Assembly: GCF_964340395.1 (NCBI RefSeq)
Contig: NC_135558.1
Location: 24,484,564-24,548,563 of the forward strand
Direction of reading: 5' to 3'
From: Glandiceps talaboti
Taxonomy: Eukaryota; Hemichordata; Enteropneusta; Spengelidae
DNA: 64,000 nt
Part shown: piece after piece, positions 1-12,400 of the stretch
How the letters are laid out: each line of letters starts with the position of its first letter
How positions within the stretch are numbered: the stretch's first letter is position 1
Position numbers and translations under genes: made by a program
The notes under the pieces: model-generated
Told to the model about the DNA's origin: nothing
The model's input: the letters and a program-made list of their open reading frames with translations, nothing else
The model's database searches: none

Positions 1-1489
1 ACCACAACCATGACTACAGCCAAACAACAATCCCCACCTGCAGATGGTCGTTGACGATGTTATTGTCGACAGACTAAATAATACTGACCGGTAAGTGATG
101 ATAATAAAAAGTAGGTATTTTAAATCAGCAGATGAAGGAAAAAATTGAGTCGAAATTTCGAAAGTAGTTGTCCCATTGAAATCATAACACTGTAACAGTA
201 GTACTATTTAGTGGGGTTATATTGACTTACTGACTACACAGTGTGTGTACGTACGCTAAGTGTGTTTGAACCGCCATTCATATATTTCATGGAAACATCT
301 ATATAATTGAAGGTCTGATCGGTTGTCAATCTTTAAAGGATTTTGTGAAATCATCATTACCAGAAAAAATCAGAACAGTTCAGGAACGGCCAAATAATTT
401 ATTGACGGTGAGCACTGAGCATACACTGCGTTCCAGGGTAGCAGGGTGAGGTCTACCGCTAGAGCACCCAGTACAGTTCCGCACGACGTGTGACTAGACA
501 CGCTCCTGAGAACACACTAGGAATATAGTAGTATACAGCCCGACGAACCTCTGGCTCTGTTCTCACTCTCAGTCACATCCAACTGCTCTCACCCTTGCAA
601 ACAATGCATTAAATTTTGCATTTATAAATGACTGGTCTTCATTCACTGACAAGGAAACCAAAGTCATACAATAAGGTCATGAATATGTCTAAAGGGAAGT
701 GCACTGTACTATAGTACCGTAGTACGTACGCGTATGAGCATCATGGTATGAACGTGTTTTGTTCTTGTTATTCATCGGCGCGGCGATATGGGCCGGTACG
801 AAGACATTGCTATCGCAAGTAAAAATCCCCATTATGTGGTACAGGCTCGTAACATTATACTAGTATGTTCTTTGAAAGTGTAATTTATGTTTCTTATCTG
901 GTGAATTAACTTTCAATTCAATTCAACATTAGGACTCGTAATCACAGCCAACAAAAGAAATGTCATCGTTGCCAGTGTCGTAATATGTAGTACACCAGGA
1001 CGCAGCATCTTATCATTCATGATCGTTTTTCGTGAGTTTGAGAGTTGTGCAGTACTGAGACATCATTGAAAGCGTTGGAAACTCATCCTCTGTATGTTGA
1101 AAAGAAGCAAGCTGATTAGAACTTCCAAATCTTTTTTGACAAAATCAGTGTAGTCAAGCGTTGACGCCCCCCTACCAGGCAACACTCAGGCATGGTTAAA
1201 AAAAATGATCATGTTCTGGCAGTGACGTAATTTTCCGAAGACTCCCGAAGCAAAATGCTCATCGCAGATTTTTAAAAAAAATCAATTTTTCACTATTAAT
1301 ATCGTGCTTTTGTCAAAAATGACATACAAATCTTTAATCACCTATGAAAACTACGTCGTTTGCAGGCAAAAATTCTGAAACTTTGGAAACCTATTTACAT
1401 ACACTTTAAATCTCAAAAAGTACTTGGTCAATGAGATTGAAATTGAAGTGTATTCTGCAGATTTTGTTGAAAACATTTTGACAGAATTG
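1..1489. other. Non-coding flank, nothing firm
   Basis: AT-rich sequence with no frame I can defend. The first ~91 bases are open in one frame after an early stop and end at a donor-like GTAAGT at 92, so a partial exon is possible. With no upstream sequence and no recognisable product I do not call it. Confidence 0.4.
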
Positions 1490-1960
1490 ACCCTAGCAGC
1501 CATGACCATGCCCTTAGCAATAACCAAATGCCAGTATATTTTGCTAAAGTAACATCATCTGACAGGCAAGTGAGTAAACATTCAAAAAATGTATGCAAAT
1601 ATCCCAAGCAACCATGACCACGGCCATAGCCATAGCAACAGCCAAACGATGGTGTATTTCACAAAGAACAGATTTTTAGATAAGTGAACAAAACATTCAA
1701 AAATGTATGCAAATAAGCCTAGCAACAAGACAACACCCATAACATCAGCCAAATGATTGCATATATTGCAAAGATAACAAGGAGGATTAATAGACAAGTG
1801 AGTAAACATTCAAAAATGTTTGTAAATGTGCCTAGCAACAGCCATATGATGATGGTATATCACAAAGATCAGGGATTCATAGACAAGTGAACTAAAATTG
1901 AAAAATGGTATACAAACATGTCTAGCAACATGACCATGCCCATAGCAACAGCCAAATAAT
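1490..1960. repeat. Degenerate ~114-bp tandem repeat
   Basis: A motif of the form AAGTGA(G/A)TAAACATTCAAAAATGTATGCAAAT recurs in diverged form at about 1568, 1682, 1796 and 1886, giving spacings of 114, 114 and 90. Blocks resembling CCTAGCAACA...CCATAGCAACAGCCAAA sit between them. This is an old, diverged local tandem repeat of four to five units. The two short minus-strand frames over it (1582-1809 and 1810-2031) are repeat-encoded and not genes. Confidence 0.7.
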
Positions 1961-2774
1961 CCTGAAGATAACAACAGGGCCGGAAAGGCAAATGGATAAT
2001 CATTCACCTGATGAACACCAATACCTAGCATGGATCAGCATGATAGACGTTTTTAAAAACTGTACAGTTGTGCTACAATGTCATTGCACTATTTTTTTAA
2101 CCAGTTATAGCTAAATAAGGTTATTACAGAGTTTATATGGCTTGATATGACAAAGTTTAAGAGTGAGGACATGGTAGCAATGTATGCATTCCTGTGTTGT
2201 GAAACATTTATTTAACTTTGTTGTTAGCTTTTGCATTCAAGTGTGTACACTTTAAGTTGAACATTGTTAGAAAGAAACTTTCACTGTGAACACTCACCTT
2301 GACCAAGACCTTCATCTTCAAGGCAAATGAAATTTACATAATAACCACGGCAATGTTTAGTCCCCTGAAAAGGGGACATCCATGTTATACCATGCAATAT
2401 CTGATTTCAACCAAACCTGCCACAAATGTGACATATCACATTTCATGACATATGCAAATGTGACCAAATGGCAGCCATACTATGTAGTCTAAAATCAATA
2501 TTTAATGCATAACTCAAAAACTATAATAATACATAGACTCCTAGTCAAATGTCTCCCCATATTATCATGTGCAAGTGTTCTTTTAAGACCTTGACCTTAG
2601 TTATCAAAATCAAGCCAGTTACTGTATATCACAGACACTTTGCAGTATTTACTTTTGCAAATTTCTTATAATGTAATATGTATAAAAGAACAGAAATGTA
2701 CTCAAGCATTACCTTTGGTGTTCTTATCACTTTTTAGCACTGAACTTGTTGAGTAGTTCTTTAAGCATGGTAAA
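1961..2774. other. Non-coding, nothing recognised
   Basis: AT-rich sequence without long frames, RNA genes or element ends that I can identify. Confidence 0.4.
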
Positions 2775-2798
2775 GGTGTGTGTGACTGTGTCTGTGTC

Positions 2799-2829
<31 letters not shown>
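2775..2829. repeat. (TG)n microsatellite with TCTG interruptions
   Basis: An impure TG/TCTG run at the left passes into an uninterrupted (TG) stretch of about 26 bases at the right. Confidence 0.95.
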
Positions 2830-3532
2830 TAAAATGAAAATGATCAGATCAATGATTTTAAAGTTACATCCAAAAAAGTGATTTTCCATCAAATCAGTCT
2901 GTGATCATCAGTGTAGAGCTATGAAGTATGTTTAATATGTAATGTTATATAATCACTCAGGGTAAAGTCCACACATAAATGTCATATATTCGGTGTTACT
3001 TAAATGTTGCTATCACTGTGTTTCCCCTTCGATACTAACCCGGGGGCTCTGCATTCTCTTTGTATAGAACATCCAACCTGCAGCATTTTCTACTTCATTG
3101 GACTTCTCTGCTGTACGTACTTACTATTTTATTGTGCATCTATTTTGTCTATGTCCTATGTATGTGAAGTAATTAACAGGGTACAAAGATTATACCTTAT
3201 AATTATTTAATTAATGATTTGTGTGGCATGTATATGTCAAGTCAATATTAGTTGGTTCCCTAGTAATAAAGGTGAATTGGGCTTTGAATAATAAAAAGAA
3301 ATGCCATGACACTATGATACTGTGATCATACATCAAGTGCCAGTAAATAAATTGTGAATATACATAATTTTACATAAACTTTCTTACTAACTTTACCATG
3401 TCTCTATTAATACTATTAATATAGTACTCCCAGTAAGATGGCACATTTGGCTCTCCTTTAGGGATTATATGATGTCATCCTTTATAGTTGTCAATAGAAA
3501 CTAGTCAGCAATACTACAGAGCAAAAAACATA
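2830..3532. other. Non-coding, nothing recognised
   Basis: AT-rich. A 68-codon plus-strand frame at 3004-3210 has no recognisable domain, no flanking splice or promoter logic and ordinary AT-rich composition. I treat it as chance. Confidence 0.4.
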
Positions 3533-6500
3533 CAGTAGTATCCACAAACTGTAGACATAGTGTCCATCACCCATAGGCATAGTGTCCATCAACTGTAGCC
3601 ATAGTGTCCATTAGCTATAGACATAATGTCCATCAATTGTAGGCATAGTGTCCATCAACTGTAGATATAGTATCCATCAACTGTAGGCATAGTGTCCATC
3701 GACTGTAGGCATAGTGTCCATCAACTGTAGGCATAGTATCCATCAACTGTAGACATAGTGTCTATAGTATCCATCAACTGTAGACATAGTGTCTATCATC
3801 TATAGGCAAAGTGTCCATCAACTGTAGGCATAGTACCCATCAATTGTAGGCATTGTGTCCATCAACTGTAGCCATGGTGTCCATCATCTATAGGCATATT
3901 GTCCATCAACTGGAGACATGGTATCCATCAACTGTAGGCATAGTGTCCATCAACTTTAGACATAGTGCCCATCAGCTGTAGACATAGTGTCTTTCAACTA
4001 TAGCCATAGTGTCCATCATCTATAGGCATAGTGTCCATCAAGGGTAGGCATAGTGTCCATCAAGGGTAGGCATAATGTCCATCAAGTGTAGGCATAGTGT
4101 CCATCAACTGTAGCCATAGTATCCATCAACTGTAGCCATAGTATCCATCAAGGGTAGGCATAATGTCCATCAGCTATAGGCATAATGTCCATCAGCTATA
4201 GGCATAGTGTCCTCAACTGTAGCCATAGTGTCCATCAAGGGTACGCATAATGTCCATCAGCTATAGGCATAGTGTTCATCAGCTGTAGCCATAGTGTCCA
4301 TCAGCTATAGGCATAGTGTCCATCAACTGTAGCCATAGTGTCCATCAAGGGTAGGCATAGTATCCATCAACTGTAGGCATAGTGTCCATCAACTGTAGCC
4401 ATATTGTCCATCAAGGGTAGGCATAGTGTCCATCAGCTATAGGCATAATGTCCATCAGCTATAGGCATAGTGTCCATCAACTGTAGCCACAGTGTCCATC
4501 AAGGGTAGGCATAGTGTCCATCAGCTATAGGCATAGTGTCCATCAACTGCAGCCATAGTGTCCATCAAGGGTAGGCATAGTGTCCATCAGCTATAGACAT
4601 AATGTCCATCAATTGTAGGCATAGTGTCCATCAACTGTAGGCATAGTATCCATCAATTGTAGGCATAGTGTCCATCAAGGGTAGGCATAGTGTCCATCAA
4701 GGGTAGGCATAATGTCCATCAGCAATAGGCATAGTGTTCATCAACTGTAGCCACAGTGTCCATCAACTGTAGCCATAGTGTCCATCAAGGGTAGGCATAG
4801 TGTCCATCAGCTATAGGCATAGTGTCCATCAACTGTAGGCACAGTGTCCATCAACTATAGCCATAGTGTCCATCAACTGTAGGCATAGTGTCCATCAACT
4901 ATAGCCATAGTGTCCATCAGCTATAGACATAGTGTCCATCAACTGTAGCCATAGTATCCATCAAGGGTAGGCATAATGTCCATCAGCTATAGGCATAGTG
5001 TTCATCAAGGGTAGGCATAGTGTCCATCAACTGTAGGCACAGTATCCATCAATTGTAGGCATAGTGTCCATCAACTGTAGGCATAGTGTCCATCAACTAT
5101 AGCCATAGTGTCCATCAAGGGTAGGCATAGTATCCATCAACTGTAGCCATAGTATCCATCAAGGGTAGGCATAGTGTCCATCAACTGTAGGCATAGTGTC
5201 CATCAACTGTAGCCATATTGTCCATCAAGGGTAGGCATAGTGTCCATCAGCTATAGGCATAATGTCCATCAGCTATAGGCATAGTGTCCATCAACTGTAG
5301 GCATAGTGTCCATCAACTATAGGCATAGTGTCCATCAAGGGTAGGCATAGTGTCCATCAGCTATAGACATAATGTCCATCAATTGTAGGCATAGTGTCCA
5401 TCAATTGTAGGCATAGTGTCCATCAAGGGTAGGCATAGTGTCCATCAAGGGTAGGCATAATGTCCATCAGCAATAGGCATAGTGTTCATCAACTGTAGCC
5501 ACAGTGTCCATCAACTGTAGCCATAGTGTCCATCAAGGGTAGGCATAGTGTCCATCAGCTATAGGCATAGTGTCCATCAGCTGTAGGCATAGTGTCCATC
5601 AGCTATAGCCATAGTGTCCATCAGCTATAGACATAGTGTCCATCAACTGTAGCCATAGTATCCATCAAGGGTAGGCATAATGTCCATCAGCTATAGGCAT
5701 AGTGTTCATCAAGGGTAGGCATAGTGTCCATCAACTGTAGGCACAGTATCCATCAATTGTAGGCATGGTGTCCATCAACTGTAGGCATAGTGTCCATCAG
5801 CTATAGGCATAGTGTCCATCAACTATATAGGCATAGTGTTCATCAACTGTAGGCATAGTGTCCATCAGCTGTAGCCATAGTGTCCATCAACTGTAGCCAT
5901 AGTGTCCATCAACTGCAGCCATAGTGTCCATCAAGGGTGCGCATAATGTCCATCAGCTATAGGCATAGTGTCCATCAACTATATAGGCATAGTGTCCATC
6001 AATTGTAGGCATAGTGTCCATCAGCTGTAGCCATGGTGTCCTCAACTGTAGCCATAGTGTCCATCAAGGGTACGTATAATGTCCACCAGCTATAGGCATA
6101 GTGTCCATCAACTATAGCCATAGTGTCCATCAACTATATAGGCATAGTGTCCATCAGCTGTAGCCACAGTGTCCATCAACTGTAGGCATAGTGTCCATCA
6201 GCTGTAGCCATAGTGTCCATCAGCTGTAGCCATATTGTCCATCAAGGGTACGCATAATGTCCATCAGCTATAGGCGTAATGTCCATCAGCTATAGGCATA
6301 GTGTCCATCAACTATAGGCATAGTGTCCATCAACTTTAGCCATAGTGTCTATCAACTGTAGCCATAGTGTCTATCAACTGTAGCCATAGTGTCCATCAAC
6401 TTTAGCCATGGTGTCCATCAGCTATTCGCATAGTGTCTATCAACTGTAGCCATAGAGTCCATCAGCTGTAGGCATATAGTGTTCATCAACTGTAGGCATA

Positions 6501-8222
6501 GTGTCCATCGACTGTAGCCATAGTGTCGATCAGCTGTAGACATAGTGTCCATCAGCTGTAGACATAGTGTCCATCAAGTGTAGGCACAGTATCCATCAGC
6601 TATAGGCATAGTGCCCATTAACTGTAGTCGTATTATCCATCAACTGCAGACATGGTGTCCATCAACTCTAGGCATGATGTCCATCAACTGTAGGCATAGT
6701 GTCCATCAACTGTAGGCATAGTATCTATCAACTGTAGACATAGTGTCCAACAACTGTAGGCATATTGTCCATCAAGGGTAGGCATAGTGTCCATCAACTG
6801 TAGGCATAATGTCCATCAGCTATAGGCATAGTGTCCATCAACTGTAGGCATAATGTCCATCAGCTATAGGCATAATGTCCATCAGCTGTAGACATAGTGT
6901 CCAACAACTGTAGGCATAGTGTCCATCAACTATAGGCATAGTGTCCATCAACTATAGGCATAGTGTCCATCAATTGTTGGCATAGTGTCTATCAACTGTA
7001 GACATAGTGTCCAACAACTGTAGGCATAGTGTCCATCAACTGTAGGCATAGTGTCCATCAACTATAGGCATAGTGTTAATCAACTGTAGGCATAGTGTCC
7101 ATCAACTGTAGGCATAGTGTCCATCAGCTGTAGGCATAGTGTCCATCAACTATAGGCATAGTGGCCATCAACTGTAGGCATAGTGTCCATCAACTGTAGC
7201 CACAGTGTCCATCAACTGTAGCCATAGTGTCCATCAAGTGTAGGCATAGTGTCCATCAACTGTAGGCATATAGTGTTCATCAACTGTAGGCATATAGTGT
7301 TCATCAACTGTAGGCATAGTGTCCATGAACTGTAGGCATATAGTGTTCATCAACTGTAGGCATGGTGTCCATCAACTGTAGGCACAGCGTCCATCAGCTG
7401 TAGGCATAGTGTCCATAAACTTTAGGCATGATGTTCATCAACTGTAGGCAAAGTGTCCATCAACTGTAGGCATAGTGTCTATCAACTGTAGGCATAGTAT
7501 CCATCAACTGTAGGCATAGTGTCCATCAACTGTAGGCATATTGTCCATCAAGGGTAGGCATAGTGTTCATCAACTGTAGGCATATTGTCCATCAACTGTA
7601 GGCATGGTGTCCATCAACTATAGGCATAGTGTTCATCAGCTGTACATATATAGTGTCCATCAAGTGTAGGCATAGTGTCCATCAACTGTAGGCATAGTAT
7701 CCATCAACTATAGCAATAGTGTCCATCAGCTATAGGCATAGTGTCCATCAACTATAGCCATAGTGTCCATCAACTGTAGGCATAGTATCCATCAGCTATA
7801 GGCATAGTGTCCATCAGCTATAGGCATAGTATCCATCAGCTATAGGCGTAATGTCCATCAGCTATAGGCGTAATGTCCATCAGCTATAGGCATAGTGTCC
7901 ATCAACTATAGCCATAGTATCCATCAGCTATAGGCATAGTGTCCATCAGCTATAGGCATAGTGTCCATCAGCTATAGGCATAGTGTCCATCAGCTATAGG
8001 CGTAATGTCCATCAGCTATAGGCATAGTATCCATCAACTATAGCAATAGTGTCCATCAACTTTGGACATGGTGTCCATCAACTTTGGACATGGTGTCCAT
8101 CAACTGTAGCCATGGTGTCCATCAGCTGTAGGCATATAGTGTTCATCAACTGTAGGCATAGCGTCCATCGACTGTAGGCATAGTGTCCATCAACTGTAGC
8201 CATAGTGTCCATCAACTGTAGA
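3533..8222. repeat. 22-bp minisatellite array, ~210 units
   Basis: The array is built from a 22-bp unit, CATAGTGTCCATCAACTGTAGG, repeated about 210 times with point variants. Recurrent variant cores are CTGTAG, CTATAG, AGGGTAG and ATTGTAG before the junction, and AGTGT, AATGT, AGTAT or ATTGT after CAT. A 24-bp form containing CATATAGTGTTC clusters near 6475, 7270-7350 and 8140. As 22 is not a multiple of three and the unit contains TAG, no frame stays open. There are no unique spacers between units, so it is not CRISPR-like. The variant order carries a higher-order pattern. Confidence 0.97.
4400..5790. repeat. Higher-order duplication inside the 22-bp array
   Basis: A characteristic run of variant units at about 4400-5085 recurs at about 5214-5790. 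Diagnostic landmarks are the CATATTGTCC unit (4400 and 5214, offset 814 = 37 units), the AGCAATAGG unit (4708 and 5456, offset 748 = 34 units) and the AATGTCC...GTTCATCAAGGG pair (4972 and 5676, offset 704 = 32 units). Offsets differ by whole units, so a block of over 600 bp was duplicated and later lost complete units. Confidence 0.8.
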
Positions 8223-8485
8223 GTAGTAATTCTGACTTTGATAGTCGTCAGAATTTATCTGAGTGATGAATCTTCTTTCAATGATGATTTTTACGATGTT
8301 TGATGGATTGATTTGGCTTTTTATGTAGGTATCATGTCCTACAGAACAACAGTGAAAATGCTAGTGATTTTGGAGAGTATATCAGGTTAAATTTGATCAT
8401 CGAATTCTGTTGCCGATTTGGACCTCGATAAAACTAGGAGCTCAACTACTGTTACAAGTCGATATCAAAATTCCTCTATTGATAT
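8223..8485. other. Non-coding between minisatellite and transposon
   Basis: Unique AT-rich sequence with no feature I recognise. Confidence 0.4.
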
Positions 8486-8491
8486 TGTATA

Positions 8492-9754
8492 CAGGGTTCG
8501 TACGGTCCTGGAAAACCCTGGAAAACCCTGGAATTTCAAACCCTCCCTGGAAAACCCTGGAAAACCCTGGAAAATGTGCCCTACTCCTGGAAAACCCTGG
8601 AAAATGATCATGACCCAATCGATCAATTAATATTGACGATCGTCATGTCTGTGCTCGAGCCACCCGTACCCATTCATATGATTCTGAATCTCGTAAATGT
8701 AAAATGTCGAAAATATTTTCAAAGTCTTTCGCCATGGTGGTGAATCAAAATTCACGCCGATTAGACCCAGACAGTCAAACGATCGTTCCACGAAACACTT
8801 TTCCCCACAGACCGTGCCTATGCGTAGTTGAATGGGCACCGCAGCGCGCAGTGTTTGTTTCGATCTTGCATATTGCTACTCCATCTCCCAGTCGCCATTT
8901 CAGGGACATGATATTGTAACAGTCCCGGCCAGGGGTAACAGTGGGTCTGTTAACAAGATTATCGTAACATTGTAGCGAGTATCAAAGCATCATCAACCAC
9001 GACTAGAAATTGTTACAAGTTCGGCGCACGAGTCCGACATACTACTACTAGAAACTCAGGCATGGCAATACTACGGCCTAGGGAAGTGCAGTTGAATTTC
9101 CGGGTTGTGGAAGTACGGTTTTGACTTTTATGTCGTCGATAAATGGGTATTTGTGTTACATGTTCTAAAAGAATAAACTACTGTTTTATGTTTTCGGTAC
9201 AGTAACATTCGTCAGTGGTCAAGTTGAGTTGAGAAATCGCGATGTTCCGCAACTCGTGGCATCAGGACATAAACATCGAGACGCAAGCGATGAATGTATT
9301 CAGTTATTCATAGCTCGAAATTTCGTAACGTAAATGACGTTTTCATTCAAAATTTTGAAGAAAAAAATTATTTATTTTTCTGTATATGTCTGAATTAGAC
9401 TGACGAATGCTGCGACTCAATCTTACACGATCAGTGTACCAGCTTGACGAAACGGCTACTTAGGGGAGAACCATTTGATTTCGGGGGGGGGGGGGGGGGG
9501 GGGTATGGAGGAAGTAGGTACGGGAGCAATTTTTTTTCCAGTCCAGTGACAGCAATTTTTTCTTTCTACTGTCAGTCCTGCATCAATTTTTTTTTCAAAT
9601 GGAGTAGCAGTACAAATTTTTTTTTAATTAGTCATTACTTTAGTGTCAACACCCCTGGAAAATGGCCAAAATCAATATGAATACCCCTGGAAAACTGACG
9701 AAAAACCCCTGGAAAGTCCTGGAATTTTGTTTTGCTTTAAGTGTACGAACCCTG
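8492..9754. mobile_element. Non-autonomous inverted-repeat DNA transposon
   Basis: The left end reads CAGGGTTCGTAC (8492-8503) and the right end is its exact reverse complement (9743-9754). The hexamer TGTATA directly abuts both outer ends (8486-8491 and 9755-9760), as expected for a target-site duplication. Inside both ends are runs of the ~11-bp motif CCTGGAAAACC (8508-8605; CCCTGGAAA at about 9652-9720), which look like subterminal binding repeats. No transposase frame is visible; the 65-78 codon frames here are repeat- or homopolymer-encoded. CAG-type ends recall hAT elements, but a 6-bp duplication is not the usual hAT 8 bp, so I leave the superfamily open. Confidence 0.8.
9483..9503. 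repeat. G21 homopolymer followed by T-rich tracts
   Basis: Twenty-one consecutive G bases, followed within 150 bp by four T6-T9 runs after CAA-like motifs. The motif GGGGAGAACCATTTGATTTCG just left of the G run may be the end of a second element nested in the larger one. The G run could form a quadruplex and is prone to sequencing length error. Confidence 0.9.
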
Positions 9755-9760
9755 TGTATA

Positions 9761-11774
9761 GACTCAAAGATTAATGATTTGAACCAAGCATAATGTTCCA
9801 ATTGCCAAAGTTGATCGCTGCTAAAGTTTAATGGTTTTGCAGTGTAGGCCTATATCTACTACCTTGGCGAGGCAAGAAATGAAGCTGCCCTAAATTTTTT
9901 TGTCTATATATGAAATGAGAGTGACTTGTAGTATTGCCACCAATGTGATTAAAATCTGATGTGGTGAAAGCAGCTAGATGCCTTTATTTACCTCTATTTC
10001 CATCATTTCCAACTTTACTGCTGCTGTTACTTAGTGTAACTTACATGAACCTTGGCTTTCGAGTGGTACACAGTGCTATTTACATGCAATTACTCAGCGT
10101 GCTTCCATGCTCAGAGCAAGTTGAATCAGTAGAATACTATGGGACAAAAATGTTGTGCTGCATGTCATGATATGCCTTCTTGAAGTTTTCCATGAGTATT
10201 CTAAGAAATAGTAATATACTTTGTTGTTAAATGAGCTGCTAAAGAGGTGACATTAGTGGATGGGCTAAAAATTGTGCCATCATGATGGTGTCACAGTACC
10301 TTTTTTGGCAAATGATAAAAATCAGATAAATGCCAATGAATGCCTTCCGTAAGGGTAGTCTTGCAATTTCATGATTTATGTAAGAAATTTAGCACTATAT
10401 CTGTGATTTTTTCAAGTCCCAGTGAAAGTTTGTTGTCAAAAATGTTGTTCAAATGCCCGCTTCCTATTCTCAGCACAAGAAAGCTTGCCATCCTCGAATT
10501 CACTCGGCTTTCATGATCCCCTACATACACAGGATATGTACACCCATTTCCACAGCAAATAATAAACAAAATTCAAACATTGCTATTATGAATCAGAAAG
10601 TTTACATACTTCATGGTAAGCATCAAACAGTTTAACAACTTTAATACAGTGAAGTGATACGGTGTTATTGCCCTACTTCGTCCCTGGGTAAAAAGTGTAT
10701 ACATTCCTGTTTCAACCGAGATTGACAGACACACCATCTGCTCCAAATCCTATAAGTTTCTACTTCCAACTTTCATCAACGTTGTCACATATAGTTTTTG
10801 TCACACTAATACCACCATCGGCATGTGCGTGTTGAACTTCCTTCTGTCCCACGAAATTCACCCACGAAATTCACCACAAGTGGGTTTGCCTACTCGTCGC
10901 ATGTAGACTATTTCACACTTCTGCACAGCTCTATCAGTGTCGCCGTCAATCAAAATAGAAATATATTTAGCTTCATTTCTGATATCATTGTACACTAGTC
11001 ATTCCTGCTTCGTTCCAGCAGTTGTTGCGATCATCTCTGAGCATTTGTGAGTGTTATCATTTAGTACCAATGCCATTTTTTCTGAGCATTAGCAATAACT
11101 CGGAAATAGTGAAAATGGCAGTTCTTGATTGGCAATCAGATAAGCAATATTTGTCTTTTTTTTTCATTTCTGCTATTTATCACCCTTTAAGTACTAGTTA
11201 TACCGAGGGCTTTCACCAAGGGACTGGCCGTGGCTGGTTTTGCTAAATATATGTCTTTGAATTCACTCAAACGTGTGTCACAGAATGGAGTGTTCCATTA
11301 AAGTTTGTTTGTTTTTCAACCAATTTTCCCTGTTCCAAAGCAAATTTACAATATTAACACCATAATCTGTGAACACTGCCATCTATTAATTACTTGCTGT
11401 CTTCACTGGTATGGATGCTCAGCCACTCAAATTGTGAAAGCTATCGTGCCAATTTTAGATTTTCCAGACTGTGATGATTGAACTTTTCAAGTCACCACAT
11501 TTGAAACGTTGACTGTTGTCTTGTTGCGATGAGTGGGTTGTTCATCATTTCCATCACTCGTCCCTGGCGTACTAGCTGGAGAAAAGAAATGAGCTATATA
11601 TCGTTTACTCATACTTGAACCAATGGTTCTCGACTGTGTAGGTACTCTGTCAAACTGTCATGATTGGAGGAGAGACGTTGAACTAAAATCTTTAAAATCA
11701 CCAATGTCACAATGTCTCTGCTGTAGTTCACTTCTGAATGACATACCTAATGACAGCTGTAGTTCACCATATGC
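9761..11774. other. Mostly non-coding, one weak exon candidate
   Basis: AT-rich sequence that could be intronic to the gene whose terminal exon lies at 12401. Apart from the candidate at 10474-10562 I see no coding signal. The 69-78 codon frames here match nothing I know and lack splice context. Confidence 0.4.
10474..10562 (+). CDS. Candidate spliced exon, unknown product
   Basis: A pyrimidine-rich acceptor (TTCCTATTCTCAG, ending at 10473) is followed by a frame reading QESLPSSNSLGF, then HDPLHTQDMYTHFHSK, and a TAA at 10560-10562, with AATAAA overlapping just after it. Composition is polar and Ser/His/Pro-containing, unlike random AT-rich frames. It could be an alternative terminal exon of the gene that ends at 12568, but nothing in the sequence links the two and I do not recognise the peptide. 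A competing frame runs through to a donor-like GGTAAGC near 10615. Low confidence. Confidence 0.25.
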
Positions 11775-11801
11775 CATACATACATACATACATACATACA
11801 T

Positions 11802-11834
<33 letters not shown>
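11775..11834. repeat. (CATA)n-(CA)n microsatellite
   Basis: About eleven CATA units pass into seven to eight CA units. The overlapping 72-codon frame ends in this tract and is not a gene. Confidence 0.95.
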
Positions 11835-11890
11835 TTTGTAATATTATAATATTTATATCCTGCACGTGTTTATTATATGGCAGTTGTAAC

Positions 11891-12220
11891 CTAGTCTAGC
11901 TGCTAGATCTTCAGGTTCCATTGAGGTGCTGTATGGTCATGGGCTGGGTAATGTATGTATATGTTAACAAAAACATCTTACTCCATCTTATGACTTTATG
12001 GTAATTGTGAGTTTGATGAGTGTGTAGACATTGTTATTCATGCATTGCATTTTAGTTTATCTATTGGCGGTTAATACTTACAAGCCCCTCAATAAGCTGA
12101 ATATGCATGAAAAAATCAGCTATTGTTCTTTGTTTGTACTAGTTGTCAACTGTGTTCTCAGGATGTTATTTATAACATGAAATGTGAAGATGACTTTTAA
12201 CGGTCTAGCAGCTAGACTAG
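11891..12220. mobile_element. Possible small inverted-repeat element (MITE-like)
   Basis: CTAGTCTAGCTGCTAGATC at 11891-11909 is the reverse complement, with one mismatch, of GGTCTAGCAGCTAGACTAG at 12202-12220. The ~290 bp between them is AT-rich and non-coding. No convincing target duplication flanks the arms, and each arm is itself partly palindromic, so a chance pair of palindromes is not excluded. Confidence 0.4.
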
Positions 12221-12400
12221 TACTAAGCTAGTATGTTGTTGTTGTTGTTTTAAAGTGTTTGTGAATCATTTGTTTGAATTGTGTATACACATGTCATGTG
12301 TATGAGCAATAAAGCATTCCTGAGATGCGTAATTAGTATAGGTATGTTGAACTTGGTAATTGCTGTCTATCGTTCATCATGGATGTTCATTCTCTTCCAG

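Noticed and set aside
1-91. Partial exon with GTAAGT donor at 92
   Set aside because: The only open frame is short, starts after a stop, lacks a pyrimidine tract before its putative acceptor and matches nothing I know.
3004-3210. 68-codon plus-strand frame
   Set aside because: No domain, no splice or promoter context; expected by chance in this length of AT-rich DNA.
3533-8222. CRISPR-like array
   Set aside because: The 22-bp units are directly tandem with no unique spacers, and the genome is eukaryotic.
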